A stretch of DNA of 64,000 bases from PGZG01 sp046292765 (GTDB lineage: Bacteria > Pseudomonadota > Gammaproteobacteria > Pseudomonadales > Alcanivoracaceae), in contig JBKBQA010000001.1 of the NCBI GenBank assembly GCA_046292765.1, forward strand, positions 558,001 through 622,000, read 5' to 3'. Both the position numbers and the translations under genes were made by a program. The number at the start of each line of letters is the position of its first letter. Position 1 is the first letter of the stretch. Shown here piece after piece: positions 1 to 8,201 of this stretch. The notes below the pieces were generated by a model. It did not search any database. It was not told the DNA's origin and worked only from the letters and a program-made list of their open reading frames with translations.

Positions 1-1193
1 GCCTGGGCGGCGGCAACCGTGCTGCCCAGGGCGGTGACGCAGAGTACCCGGCCACCCTGAGTGACGACCTGTCCGCCTTGTACGCGGGTGCCGGCATGGA
101 ACACCTTCAGATCATCGGCATCGGCGCCATCGAGCCCGTCGATGCGGTCACCCTTGCGGTAGTCGTCAGGGTAGCCGCCAGCGGCCATTACCACGCCCAG
201 CGCCGGACGCGGATCCCAGACCGCCTCAACCGTGTCCAGCCTCGCATCCAGCGCAGCAAGGCACAGGGCGGCGAGATCTGATTGCAGGCGCATCATGATT
301 GGCTGCGTTTCCGGGTCGCCGAAGCGGCAGTTGAACTCGATCACCTTCGGTGCGCCACTGGCGTCGATCATCAGGCCGGCATAGAGAAATCCGGTATACG
401 GGTTGCCCTCGGCAGCCATGCCACGCACGGTCGGGTAAATCACTTCCTGCATGATGCGGTCGTGGATGTCCGGGGTGACCACGGGGGCCGGGGAGTAGGC
501 ACCCATGCCGCCGGTGTTCGGGCCGGTATCGCCATCGCCTACCCGCTTGTGATCCTGACTGGTGGCCATCGGAAGCACATTTTTGCCGTCGACCATGACA
601 ATAAAGCTGGCTTCCTCGCCTTCGAGGAACTCCTCGATCACCACCCTGTGGCCGGCATCCCCAAAGCGGTTGCCGGCCAGCATGTCGCGTACTGCCGCTT
701 CTGCTTCTTCCATGGTCAAGGCCACGATCACGCCTTTGCCCGCGGCCAGACCGTCTGCCTTGATGACGATTGGTGCGCCTTTCTCTTTCAGGAAAGCGAG
801 GGCCTGATCGAGATCGGTGAAGTTGCCGTAGCCGGCGGTGGGAATGTTGTGGCGGGCAAGGAAGTCCTTGGTAAAGGCTTTCGAGCCTTCCAACTGGGCG
901 GCGCCCCGGGTCGGGCCAAAGCACTTCAGGCCCTTGGCAAGAAAGTAATCCACCAGACCGTCCACCAGCGGCGCTTCCGGGCCAACGATGGTCAGAGCGA
1001 TACCTTCGCGAATGGCCAGCTCGGCCAGTGCCGCTTTGTCGAGCGCATCAATGGCGACATTCTCGACTTTGCTCTCGCGCGCCGTGCCAGCATTGCCCGG
1101 GGCCACAAAGACTTTGCTAACACCCGCGGCTTGCGCGACTTTCCATGCCAGTGCGTGCTCACGCCCACCTGAACCGATAATCAGTACTTTCAT
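1..1193 (-). CDS. purD: Phosphoribosylamine--glycine ligase, 3' end cut off by the window
   Basis: Catalyses the ATP-dependent joining of phosphoribosylamine and glycine to GAR, the second step of de novo purine synthesis, in the cytoplasm. The reading frame starts at an ATG complementary to 1191-1193 and begins MKVLIIGSGGREHALAWK, the hallmark PurD N-terminus, followed by ATP-grasp sequence. About 397 codons are present; the family is usually near 425-430, so only the extreme C-terminus is missing. The gene starts 7 nt after the stop of the upstream ATPase gene, so it may be translated from a transcript that passes through that gene. In related bacteria purD follows purH directly; here a foreign-looking gene separates them. 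The family call is certain. Confidence 0.96.
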   Translation of the reverse strand, partial: MKVLIIGSGGREHALAWKVAQAAGVSKVFVAPGNAGTARESKVENVAIDALDKAALAELAIREGIALTIVGPEAPLVDGLVDYFLAKGLKCFGPTRGAAQLEGSKAFTKDFLARHNIPTAGYGNFTDLDQALAFLKEKGAPIVIKADGLAAGKGVIVALTMEEAEAAVRDMLAGNRFGDAGHRVVIEEFLEGEEASFIVMVDGKNVLPMATSQDHKRVGDGDTGPNTGGMGAYSPAPVVTPDIHDRIMQEVIYPTVRGMAAEGNPYTGFLYAGLMIDASGAPKVIEFNCRFGDPETQPIMMRLQSDLAALCLAALDARLDTVEAVWDPRPALGVVMAAGGYPDDYRKGDRIDGLDGADADDLKVFHAGTRVQGGQVVTQGGRVLCVTALGSTVAAAQ

Positions 1194-1200
1194 TGGAGAG

Positions 1201-2394
1201 TTATTCCTCGACATCATCTGGCTTACGGGAAAGGCTGGCTATGATAGGAGGCCAGTGTCCGCTAGCGCGTTGCTTTTCATACCAGCGGTGCATCATAGCG
1301 TCATTTACGGAATATTCCCCGCGTGCAGATTTCCAGACCAGTGCCGGTGTTCGTGAACGTAAGGCATCGAGCGCTGACTGAGCGCTTGCGGCAGACACTT
1401 TCCTGCCTGCTTTCTCGTTATAGAAGCGCAGTGCCTCGGCGTCATACGGGCGAAACTGCGGCCCCTTTTCCAGCAGACGCCAGAATACTGCGCGTTCAAC
1501 CGGGTTCAGGGAGAGAAACTCGGCGGCCATCTGGGTCTCGTCATCAATGCGTGCTTGATGGGCTGCTGTCAGCACGCTCTGTTCGAAGCGCTGGTCAGGG
1601 TCTGCCAGCGGATTGAGAGCATCTCCCAGAGCACTGATAAAAAACTGCGGGCGATGGCTGAACAGCTGGAATGCGCTGGCCAGCATGCTGGCATCAACCG
1701 GTTTCAGTTCCGGGCGCTGGGATTCCACCTGCTCGACAACAAAGTGGACGAAATCGCCAGCCAGTTCCGGAAGGCGTTCAATCCGTGAGCCGTAAAAAGG
1801 TGCACCGTTGGTGTTGACCAGGCGCAGCAGCTTGTCCCGGTCTGACCCGGACATGACCAGCATCAGGCGCGCCTGATCCGGTGAGTTCATCTGATCCCGG
1901 GCAGATTTCAGCGCCATCATGGCCGCTTCACCCTGCTCCGAGACAAGGGCATGCTGCGCCTCATCAATGATCAGGGCGACAGGTTTACCCGCCATGCGCT
2001 GCAGTTCCTGCAAAGCCGCCGCTAGTGTCAGGCCGTCTGTTTTGCCGATCCGGCTGGTATCGATACGAATGCCGCCCGGCAACTCCACACTGTCGATGTG
2101 GGCGGCCCGGGTGGCCCTGGCAATGACACCAAGATGCTGGTGAATCTCCCCGGCAATGGCCTTGGCAATCAGGTCTGCCGGATCCTGATGCATGTCTGAC
2201 CAGAGATCCACATACACCACGGCCACCCCCTGTGCTTCCAGAACCGGCTTCAGGTCCTGTTGAAGGAAGGTGGATTTGCCGGTCCGACGAGGCGCGGCCA
2301 GAAACAGCCCGTTATGGGCATCACTGAACAGGCCCTCGCCGCGCATGGCATCGGCAAGCTGTCTGGCCAAGTCAGGTCTGGGGAAGTGTCTCAT
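1201..2394 (-). CDS. P-loop ATPase of the AAA/STAND-like type, function unknown
   Basis: A 397-residue ATPase. Near residues 33-42 is a Walker A (APRRTGKST) and around residues 140-147 a Walker B (VALIIDEAQ), where the DEAQ form is common in AAA/STAND ATPases. Around residues 180-184 lies a sensor-like LVMSGSD. The C-terminal third (about 290-390) reads like a winged-helix region. There is no transmembrane segment or signal peptide. It lies between purH and purD, whose direct adjacency is widespread in relatives, and it has its own AT-rich upstream region with a promoter-like sequence and palindrome. Related proteins are usually annotated only as ATP-binding protein. A regulatory, DNA-remodelling or defence role is possible, but the sequence does not decide. 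I do not assign a function. Confidence 0.85.
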   Translation of the reverse strand: MRHFPRPDLARQLADAMRGEGLFSDAHNGLFLAAPRRTGKSTFLQQDLKPVLEAQGVAVVYVDLWSDMHQDPADLIAKAIAGEIHQHLGVIARATRAAHIDSVELPGGIRIDTSRIGKTDGLTLAAALQELQRMAGKPVALIIDEAQHALVSEQGEAAMMALKSARDQMNSPDQARLMLVMSGSDRDKLLRLVNTNGAPFYGSRIERLPELAGDFVHFVVEQVESQRPELKPVDASMLASAFQLFSHRPQFFISALGDALNPLADPDQRFEQSVLTAAHQARIDDETQMAAEFLSLNPVERAVFWRLLEKGPQFRPYDAEALRFYNEKAGRKVSAASAQSALDALRSRTPALVWKSARGEYSVNDAMMHRWYEKQRASGHWPPIIASLSRKPDDVEE

Positions 2395-2424
2395 CGGATT
2401 ATGGGCGATTATTGAATTAATAAT

Positions 2425-2452
2425 AATTTATCCAAGAGAGGATAAAAGTCAA
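2425..2452 (-). promoter_or_regulatory. Candidate promoter with an operator-like palindrome for the ATPase gene
   Basis: On the minus strand TTGACT (complement of 2447-2452) lies 16 nt from TAAATT (complement of 2425-2430), a plausible sigma-70 promoter about 30 nt upstream of the ATPase start. The spacer is occupied by a perfect 7-bp inverted repeat, TTTATCC and GGATAAA at 2427-2433 and 2440-2446, with 6 nt between. That is an operator-like arrangement. The stretch is strikingly AT-rich compared with its surroundings. The -10 match is weak (4 of 6). Confidence 0.5.
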
Positions 2453-2602
2453 TAATGGGCCCCGATACCAGCGGCGCCAGAGTTGCTAGCGCCCCGGCAT
2501 GGAGTGCTTGTCAGGCCCATAGCAGCCGCGCGCTGCTGCGTCAGTGCTCCGGACTGTCAGAGGCTGTGTAATCGCGAATGTGCCGCAGTGTCGATGTGGC
2601 TG

Positions 2603-4171
2603 TTAATGTCGGAAATGGCGCATGCCGGTGAACACCATGGCCATGCCATGCTCGTCGGCTGCGGCAATGACTTCGGCGTCGCGCATCGAGCCGCCGGGCT
2701 GGATCACACAGCTGATACCGTTGGCGGCGGCGTTATCAATGCCGTCGCGGAACGGGAAGAAGGCATCCGAGGCCATCACTGCGCCTTTTATCGGCAGACC
2801 GGCGTGCTCGGCCTTGATCGCAGCAATGCGCGCCGAGTTGATCCGGCTCATCTGGCCAGCGCCAACGCCGATGGTCTGACGACCCTTGGCATAAACAATG
2901 GCATTCGACTTGACGAACTTGGCTACTTTCCAGGCGAAAATCAGATCGTGCATTTCCGCTTCGGACGGCACGCGTTTGCTGACCACTTTCAGATCGCTCT
3001 CAGTGATCATGCCGTTATCGCGATCCTGTACCAGCAGGCCGCCATTGACGCGCTTGTAGTCGAGGCCGGCGATACGTTCAGCGGCCCATTCGCCGCACTC
3101 CAGAACACGCACGTTTTGCTTGGTCGCGGTGACTTCAAGGGCTTCTTTCGAGACTTTCGGTGCGATGATCACTTCAACAAACTGGCGGTCAACAATCAGC
3201 TTTGCCGTAGCCGCATCAAGCTCGCGGTTGAAGGCGATGATGCCACCGAAGGCGGATTCCGGATCGGTCTGGTAGGCCAGCTCATAGGCTGCCGCGATGC
3301 CGTCGAGGCTAACCGCTACGCCGCAGGGGTTGGCATGCTTGACGATCACACAGGCGGGTTTAACGAATGACTTGACGCATTCCAGCGCCGCGTCAGTGTC
3401 GGCGATATTGTTGTAGGAGAGCTCCTTGCCTTGCAGCTGGCGAGAGGTGCTGATTGAGGCATCGGCCGGGTTTTCCTCGGTATAGAACGCCGACTTCTGG
3501 TGCGGGTTCTCGCCGTAGCGCATGTCCTGGGTCTTGATGAAATTCAGGTTGATGGTGCGCGGGAAATTGGCGTTACCGTTACCGACCAGCTTGCCGAAAT
3601 GATTGGCGATGGCGCTGTCGTAGGCGGCGGTGTGTTCAAACGCCTTGATGGCCAGATCAAAACGGAATTCCAGACTCAGCTCGCCGTTATGGCTTTCCAG
3701 CTCGGCCAGTATCCGGGCGTAATCCGACGGGTTGGTGACGATGCCGACATGGGCATGGTTCTTGGCCGCCGAGCGGACCATGGTCGGGCCGCCAATATCG
3801 ATGTTTTCGACCGCGTGTTCCAGGGTGCAGTCCGGTTTGGCCACGGTCTGTTTGAATGGGTAGAGGTTCACCACCACCAGATCAATCCGGCCGATACCGT
3901 GTTCGGCCATGACGGCGTCGTCCTGACCGCGACGGCCGAGGATGCCGCCGTGGATCTTCGGGTGCAGGGTCTTGACCCGGCCATCCATCATTTCCGGAAA
4001 ACCGGTGTAGTCCGACACTTCCTGCACGGCAATCCCGGCATCTTTCAGGGCACGGAAAGTACCGCCGGTGGACAGCAGCTTGATGCCGCGGGCGGCGAGG
4101 GCAGTGGCAAAATCCACCAGTCCGGTCTTGTCGGAAACGCTGATCAGTGCGCGTTCTACAGCCTTGCTCAT
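2603..4171 (-). CDS. purH: Bifunctional AICAR formyltransferase / IMP cyclohydrolase
   Basis: Performs the last two steps of IMP synthesis: formylation of AICAR with 10-formyl-THF, then ring closure. The 522-residue length is typical. The N-terminal MGS-like cyclohydrolase domain shows LLSTGGTFRAL (about 33-43) and GRVKTLHPKIHGG (about 64-76). The transferase half contains the KHANPCG signature with the catalytic His. The start ATG is at 4169-4171. Downstream it is separated from purD by the ATPase gene and a 208-bp gap. Upstream is a repeat-bearing gap of about 190 bp before fis. Confidence 0.97.
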   Translation of the reverse strand: MSKAVERALISVSDKTGLVDFATALAARGIKLLSTGGTFRALKDAGIAVQEVSDYTGFPEMMDGRVKTLHPKIHGGILGRRGQDDAVMAEHGIGRIDLVVVNLYPFKQTVAKPDCTLEHAVENIDIGGPTMVRSAAKNHAHVGIVTNPSDYARILAELESHNGELSLEFRFDLAIKAFEHTAAYDSAIANHFGKLVGNGNANFPRTINLNFIKTQDMRYGENPHQKSAFYTEENPADASISTSRQLQGKELSYNNIADTDAALECVKSFVKPACVIVKHANPCGVAVSLDGIAAAYELAYQTDPESAFGGIIAFNRELDAATAKLIVDRQFVEVIIAPKVSKEALEVTATKQNVRVLECGEWAAERIAGLDYKRVNGGLLVQDRDNGMITESDLKVVSKRVPSEAEMHDLIFAWKVAKFVKSNAIVYAKGRQTIGVGAGQMSRINSARIAAIKAEHAGLPIKGAVMASDAFFPFRDGIDNAAANGISCVIQPGGSMRDAEVIAAADEHGMAMVFTGMRHFRH

Positions 4172-4223
4172 CTTTGGGTGCCTTTTCGGATTGCAGCGGT
4201 GGTTTGAGGCGATGGCTGAAAGA

Positions 4224-4299
4224 GGTTAGAAGACAGACGTTAGAAGCGGTAGGCGCCTTGCTTCTCTGTTCTAACGTCCGGCCTCTCACGTTTCGCTTC
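4224..4299. repeat. Short dispersed-type repeat with inverted GACGTTAGAA motif
   Basis: The gap between purH and fis carries GTTAGAAG twice in direct orientation (from about 4225 and 4239) and a perfect 10-bp inverted pair GACGTTAGAA (4236-4245) and TTCTAACGTC (4269-4278), followed by related CTCACGTTTCGCTTC sequence. This purine/pyrimidine-biased, self-similar block looks like an intergenic repeat rather than a gene. Its function is unknown. It may also hold the purH promoter. Confidence 0.45.
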
Positions 4300-4319
4300 T
4301 TACTATCCCCCGCTTTTAA

Positions 4320-4346
4320 TGAAAAGGGGCAGAAACTCTGCCCCTC
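4320..4346 (-). terminator. Rho-independent terminator of the dusB-fis operon
   Basis: Perfect 8-bp stem GGGGCAGA (4326-4333) and TCTGCCCC (4337-4344) with a 3-nt loop, followed on the minus strand by a short T-run (complement of 4322-4325). It lies about 20 nt beyond the fis stop codon. Confidence 0.75.
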
Positions 4347-4364
4347 GGGTGGTCGGGTGGCCTG

Positions 4365-4676
4365 TTACAGCAGGCCGTACTGCTTGAGCTTTTTGCGCAA
4401 GGTGCCGCGGTTCAGACCGAGCATTTCGGCCGCCCGGGTTTGGTTGCCACGGGTGTATTCCAGCACCTTTTCCAGTAGCGGAATTTCCATCTCTGCCAGC
4501 ACGGTGTCGTACAGCTCGGAGACGTTCTCACCGTCGAGGTTGCGGAAGAAATCGTTCAGAGAGCGGCGAACACAGTTGCGCAGGGTGTCCCGGCTGTCGG
4601 CCTGGGCCAGAGTCAGCTCGGGTTTGCGCTGTTCCGGGGTGTCGAGGGTGTCAAATTTGCGTGCTGCTGAGGTCAT
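4365..4676 (-). CDS. fis: DNA-binding protein Fis
   Basis: A 103-residue nucleoid protein and growth-phase regulator that bends DNA and activates stable RNA promoters. The C-terminal helix-turn-helix GNQTRAAEMLGLNRGTLRKK is the family signature. The length is close to the usual 98-107. Its start codon overlaps the dusB stop (ATGA), so the two are translationally coupled, the arrangement found throughout Gammaproteobacteria. A hairpin terminator follows. Confidence 0.97.
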   Translation of the reverse strand: MTSAARKFDTLDTPEQRKPELTLAQADSRDTLRNCVRRSLNDFFRNLDGENVSELYDTVLAEMEIPLLEKVLEYTRGNQTRAAEMLGLNRGTLRKKLKQYGLL

Positions 4677-5728
4677 GCGGCCTTTGCTCCGTTCTGGTCA
4701 TCGCCGCATCCGTCGGCGAGAGATACTTGACCGTACCGACCAAAGCGAACCCGGTCAGTGACGGCATCGAGATTGTGAAAAAATTGCGCGACTGCGCCTT
4801 GCTGCGCTCTGGCGTCGTCGAGACGGTTGAACTGCTGGCGGAAATCTTCTCCACCCGGCAGGTTGGCCGTGTACCAGCCCAGATGCTTGCGAGCGATCCG
4901 GACGCCGGCGGCGATGCCATAAAATTCGTGCAGCGAATGCAGATGTTCTGTCACCAGATCCTGCACTTCTTGCACCGTCGGGGCGGGCGGCAATGTGCCG
5001 GTTGCCAGCCACTCGGCGGTGTCGCGAAAGATCCAGGGATTCCCCTGGGCTGCGCGGCCGATCATGATACCACCGGCATTGGTAGATGCCAGTACTTTGC
5101 GGGCCTTTTCCGGGCAGTCGATGTCGCCGTTGGCAAGTACCGGAATCGACACGCTTTTTACCACCTCGGCGATGGTGTGGTACTCGGCTTCGCCGTTGAA
5201 TCGGCAGGCGCGGGTGCGACCATGCAGGGCCAGCGCCTGAATTCCGCACTGCTCGGCAAGGCGCGCGATGCGCACGGCATTGCGTGTCTCTGGTGTTGGC
5301 CCGGTGCGAAACTTGAGTGTCACCGGCACCGTCACGGCACGGACCACAGCGTCAAGAATGGCACCCACCAGTGCTTCATCCTGCAGCAGCGCCGAGCCCG
5401 CCTGCTTTTTGCAAACCTTCTTTGCCGGGCAACCCATATTGATGTCGATGATCTCAGCGCCCATGTCAACGTTCAGCCGGGCTGCCTGCGCCAGCATCTG
5501 CGGGTCGCCGCCGGCGATCTGGATGGATACCGGGCCCGGCTCACCTGCATGGGGTAGGCGGCGCATGCTTTTGCGTGAGTGCCACAGGCTGGTATCGCTG
5601 ATCAGCATTTCCGACACGATCAGGCCGGCCCCCTGACGGCGACACAGTTGCCTGAACGGCACATCGGTGACCCCGGCCATCGGCGCCAGGGCCAGATTGT
5701 TGCTGAGCTGCAAGGGACCGATCCGCAT
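4673..5728 (-). CDS. dusB: tRNA-dihydrouridine synthase B
   Basis: FMN- and NADPH-dependent enzyme that reduces specific uridines in the tRNA D-loop. The TIM-barrel begins with LAPMAGVTDVPFRQL and contains the catalytic-cysteine signature NMGCPAKKVCKKQAGSAL. The start at 5728 (MRIGPLQLSNN) was chosen because family members begin there; the in-frame upstream extension of 17 residues has no family character. The result is about 351 residues, slightly longer than the usual 320-335 because of a C-terminal tail. It is coupled to fis by a 4-nt overlap. Confidence 0.95.
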   Translation of the reverse strand: MRIGPLQLSNNLALAPMAGVTDVPFRQLCRRQGAGLIVSEMLISDTSLWHSRKSMRRLPHAGEPGPVSIQIAGGDPQMLAQAARLNVDMGAEIIDINMGCPAKKVCKKQAGSALLQDEALVGAILDAVVRAVTVPVTLKFRTGPTPETRNAVRIARLAEQCGIQALALHGRTRACRFNGEAEYHTIAEVVKSVSIPVLANGDIDCPEKARKVLASTNAGGIMIGRAAQGNPWIFRDTAEWLATGTLPPAPTVQEVQDLVTEHLHSLHEFYGIAAGVRIARKHLGWYTANLPGGEDFRQQFNRLDDARAQQGAVAQFFHNLDAVTDRVRFGRYGQVSLADGCGDDQNGAKAA

Positions 5729-5845
5729 TGTCGGGCTCCGCCGCCGGAAGAGATCAAGAGGGGCAGGGATGATAGACAAGCCGGGGCGGTGGGGGAAGCG
5801 GCGTTTGCCGCCAGTATTGCGGGCTACCCCGCTGCCATCGTCGGG

Positions 5846-7180
5846 TTAACCGGCACTGGGGGCGGGGAAGAAGCGGAGTGTGTAGTTCACTGCATCACCG
5901 CCCGGGTCCAGAATCTCCAGCGACAGACGGATCGGCACGCCGGTTGGCATCAGCTCCATCCCCTTCAGATCGCCGCGCAGATACTCCTCGGGCAGGAAGC
6001 GACGACTGGCAATGGCGCGGCCATTCAAGCTGGTGAAGCCCAGTTCCAGTAGCGGGAAGGGCTGGGGGTGTTGCCCGTCGTTGGTGACGATGACATCGAC
6101 AACTAATGCGTCGGCGACCTGAGGATGGCCGCGGACCACCAGATTACTGCCACGCAGGCGACCGACGTCCGATATGCTCGGCAGTTTGCAGCCGACGGCA
6201 CCGCAAACATTGGCGTAGAAGGGTCGCCAGCCGGCATTGCGGGACAGTTCGTTGAAATTGAATACCAGATACTGGGCGGCCAGCACCAGCACGGCCGCCA
6301 GTGACAGGGCACCCCATTTGAGTAATTCGCTACCGTGGGCAGTCAATTGTTCCATCGGGATATTAACCCGGGGGGGGCGCCGCTCTTCGGCGGTCGGCAG
6401 GTCGATGGCGGCAATCTCGTCAGTGCCTTCGGAGAGGATGTCCAGTGCGCTGTCACTAAAGAAATCGCCGGAATCCATGGCCCAGTCGGGGGAGTCATCG
6501 GCCTTGCGCGCGGATGCCGTTGCCGCTGCCGGTGCAGCCGTGACCGCAGGTGCGGACTTGCGTTGCCGGCGTGCCTTCTCTTCCTCCTTGGCGGTAATGG
6601 TCAGGGTGTCTGCCCTGACGGGTACCGGGGCCGGTTTGTCGCCTTCTTCCAGCTCTTCCAGCAGCTTTTCTGCCCAGGATTCATCGCTGTCCTCGCTCTG
6701 AACTTTTTTGCCGGCGCCTGCCATGTCCGAGAAACTCTCGTCTCGCAGCGTGCTGTCGTCGTCACTGTCCAGCGACATGAACGAGTCGCTCAGCTCCAGT
6801 GATCCCATCGACACCCTGGTATCGTTTAGCGCGGAATCAGGTTTTGCCGGCTCATCGACGAGCTTGTCCGGCATGGCGTCGTCCATCTCGTCGCTGAGAT
6901 TGTCATCCAGAGTCCATCGTGATGCGGGTTTGGCTTCCTCTGGCATTGTCCACTGTTCTGGCGTGGCAGCCGGCTTGGCTGCTGCAGCCGGTGGGCGGCC
7001 TGCACGAGGCGCCGCTGGCCGGCTGGCAGCAGGGGTGTCCTGGATAATGTGGTCGGTGGCCTGAAAGACCTTCAGGCAGGAGCCACAGCGGACGGCACCT
7101 TTGGCTTGCGCCAGGTGCTGCTCGCTGATGCGAAACTGGGCACCGCAATGCGGGCATTGGGTCTTGTATTGCGCAGCCAT
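5846..7180 (-). CDS. Zinc-ribbon and DUF3426 membrane protein
   Basis: A 444-residue protein of unknown function conserved at this position between prmA and dusB. The N-terminus (about 6-40) is an MJ0042-type zinc ribbon with paired CPHC and CGSC cysteines. A long, acidic, Pro/Ala-rich low-complexity linker (about 50-275) follows. A single transmembrane helix (about 285-308, LSLAAVLVLAAQYLVF) leads to a C-terminal DUF3426 domain. The likely topology is cytoplasmic zinc ribbon and linker with a periplasmic DUF3426 domain. The family is recognised with confidence; its role is not known. Confidence 0.9.
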   Translation of the reverse strand: MAAQYKTQCPHCGAQFRISEQHLAQAKGAVRCGSCLKVFQATDHIIQDTPAASRPAAPRAGRPPAAAAKPAATPEQWTMPEEAKPASRWTLDDNLSDEMDDAMPDKLVDEPAKPDSALNDTRVSMGSLELSDSFMSLDSDDDSTLRDESFSDMAGAGKKVQSEDSDESWAEKLLEELEEGDKPAPVPVRADTLTITAKEEEKARRQRKSAPAVTAAPAAATASARKADDSPDWAMDSGDFFSDSALDILSEGTDEIAAIDLPTAEERRPPRVNIPMEQLTAHGSELLKWGALSLAAVLVLAAQYLVFNFNELSRNAGWRPFYANVCGAVGCKLPSISDVGRLRGSNLVVRGHPQVADALVVDVIVTNDGQHPQPFPLLELGFTSLNGRAIASRRFLPEEYLRGDLKGMELMPTGVPIRLSLEILDPGGDAVNYTLRFFPAPSAG

Positions 7181-7265
7181 GCCGACGACAGACTCCCTCG
7201 CTGATTGTGGTTGGCAGTGTTACTCAAGCCTGCCGTTCGCGGCAAGCCGGGAATCATTCCGGGGG

Positions 7266-8147
7266 TTACGCTTTATGGCGCCGTATGCCGTGAATGCGAA
7301 CCCAGTCATTTTTTTGCACGACGGGGCCGAGGTCGAAATGCTCCCGGTAAGCGGCAAGAACGGCGCCAGCCTGGTCAGCGAGAATGCCTGATAGCACCAG
7401 ATCTGCCCCGGGCCGGCAGTAGCGGGTAAGAAGCGGAGCCAGCTCCACAAGCGGGCCGGCGAGGATATTGGCCAGCACCAGATCGTAGTCGCCGGTCGGC
7501 ATGTGGTCCGGCAGGAAGCAGTCGAGTCTGTCGGCGACGCCGTTGGCAGCGGCATTGTCGTGGCTGGCGAGCAGGGCCTGCGGGTCGAGGTCGCAGCCGA
7601 TTGCCCGATCGGCACCGAGCAGCAGGGAGGCAATTGCCAGCACGCCGGAGCCACAGCCGAAATCCAGCACCCGCCGCCCGTCCAGTGCGGCGCCGTCAAG
7701 CCACTGCAGGCAGAGGCTGGTGGTTTCGTGGGTGCCGGTGCCAAAGGCGAGACCCGGATCCAGCTTCAGGTTAACCGCTGCCGGCTCTGGTGGCGCGCTC
7801 CAGCTCGGTACAATCCATAGTCGCTGACCAAACGCCATCGGCTGGAAGTCTTCCATCCATGCTCGCTCCCAGGGCTGGTCTTCGACCATCTCATGGTGGT
7901 AGTCGGGAAGCGGGCCGGCGGCGGACTCAATTGCCGCGCGGAGCAGGTCCGGGTCGGTGTCGGCCTCGAACAGTGCGGTCACTACCGTTTGTTGCCACAG
8001 CGGGGTGGCGCCCGGAGGCGGTTCGAACAGCGGTTGGTCGGCGGCATCGGTACAGGTGACGGCGCAGGCGCCCAGCTCGGCCAACAGGTCCTGCAGCGGC
8101 TCGGTGCCGGCTTGGTCAGACGGAATATGAATCTGCAGCCAGGCCAT
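7266..8147 (-). CDS. prmA: Ribosomal protein L11 methyltransferase
   Basis: SAM-dependent enzyme that trimethylates residues of ribosomal protein L11. It has 293 residues, the usual size. The L11-binding N-terminal domain precedes the Rossmann methyltransferase domain, whose motifs GLAFGTGTHETT and VLDFGCGSGVLAIA are intact. It heads the prmA-DUF3426-dusB-fis series on the minus strand. A 9-bp hairpin lies between it and accC upstream. Confidence 0.96.
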   Translation of the reverse strand: MAWLQIHIPSDQAGTEPLQDLLAELGACAVTCTDAADQPLFEPPPGATPLWQQTVVTALFEADTDPDLLRAAIESAAGPLPDYHHEMVEDQPWERAWMEDFQPMAFGQRLWIVPSWSAPPEPAAVNLKLDPGLAFGTGTHETTSLCLQWLDGAALDGRRVLDFGCGSGVLAIASLLLGADRAIGCDLDPQALLASHDNAAANGVADRLDCFLPDHMPTGDYDLVLANILAGPLVELAPLLTRYCRPGADLVLSGILADQAGAVLAAYREHFDLGPVVQKNDWVRIHGIRRHKA

Positions 8148-8170
8148 GGCGACTCCGGGGATGATCAGGG

Positions 8171-8193
8171 GGCTGCATCATAGCGATGCAGCC
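8171..8193 (-). terminator. Hairpin between accC and prmA, possible terminator or attenuator
   Basis: Perfect 9-bp stem GGCTGCATC (8171-8179) and GATGCAGCC (8185-8193) around a 5-nt loop, just after the accC stop. No T-run follows, so intrinsic termination is not assured. It may be a processing or partial-attenuation signal. Confidence 0.45.
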
Positions 8194-8201
8194 CGTCGCA
8201 A

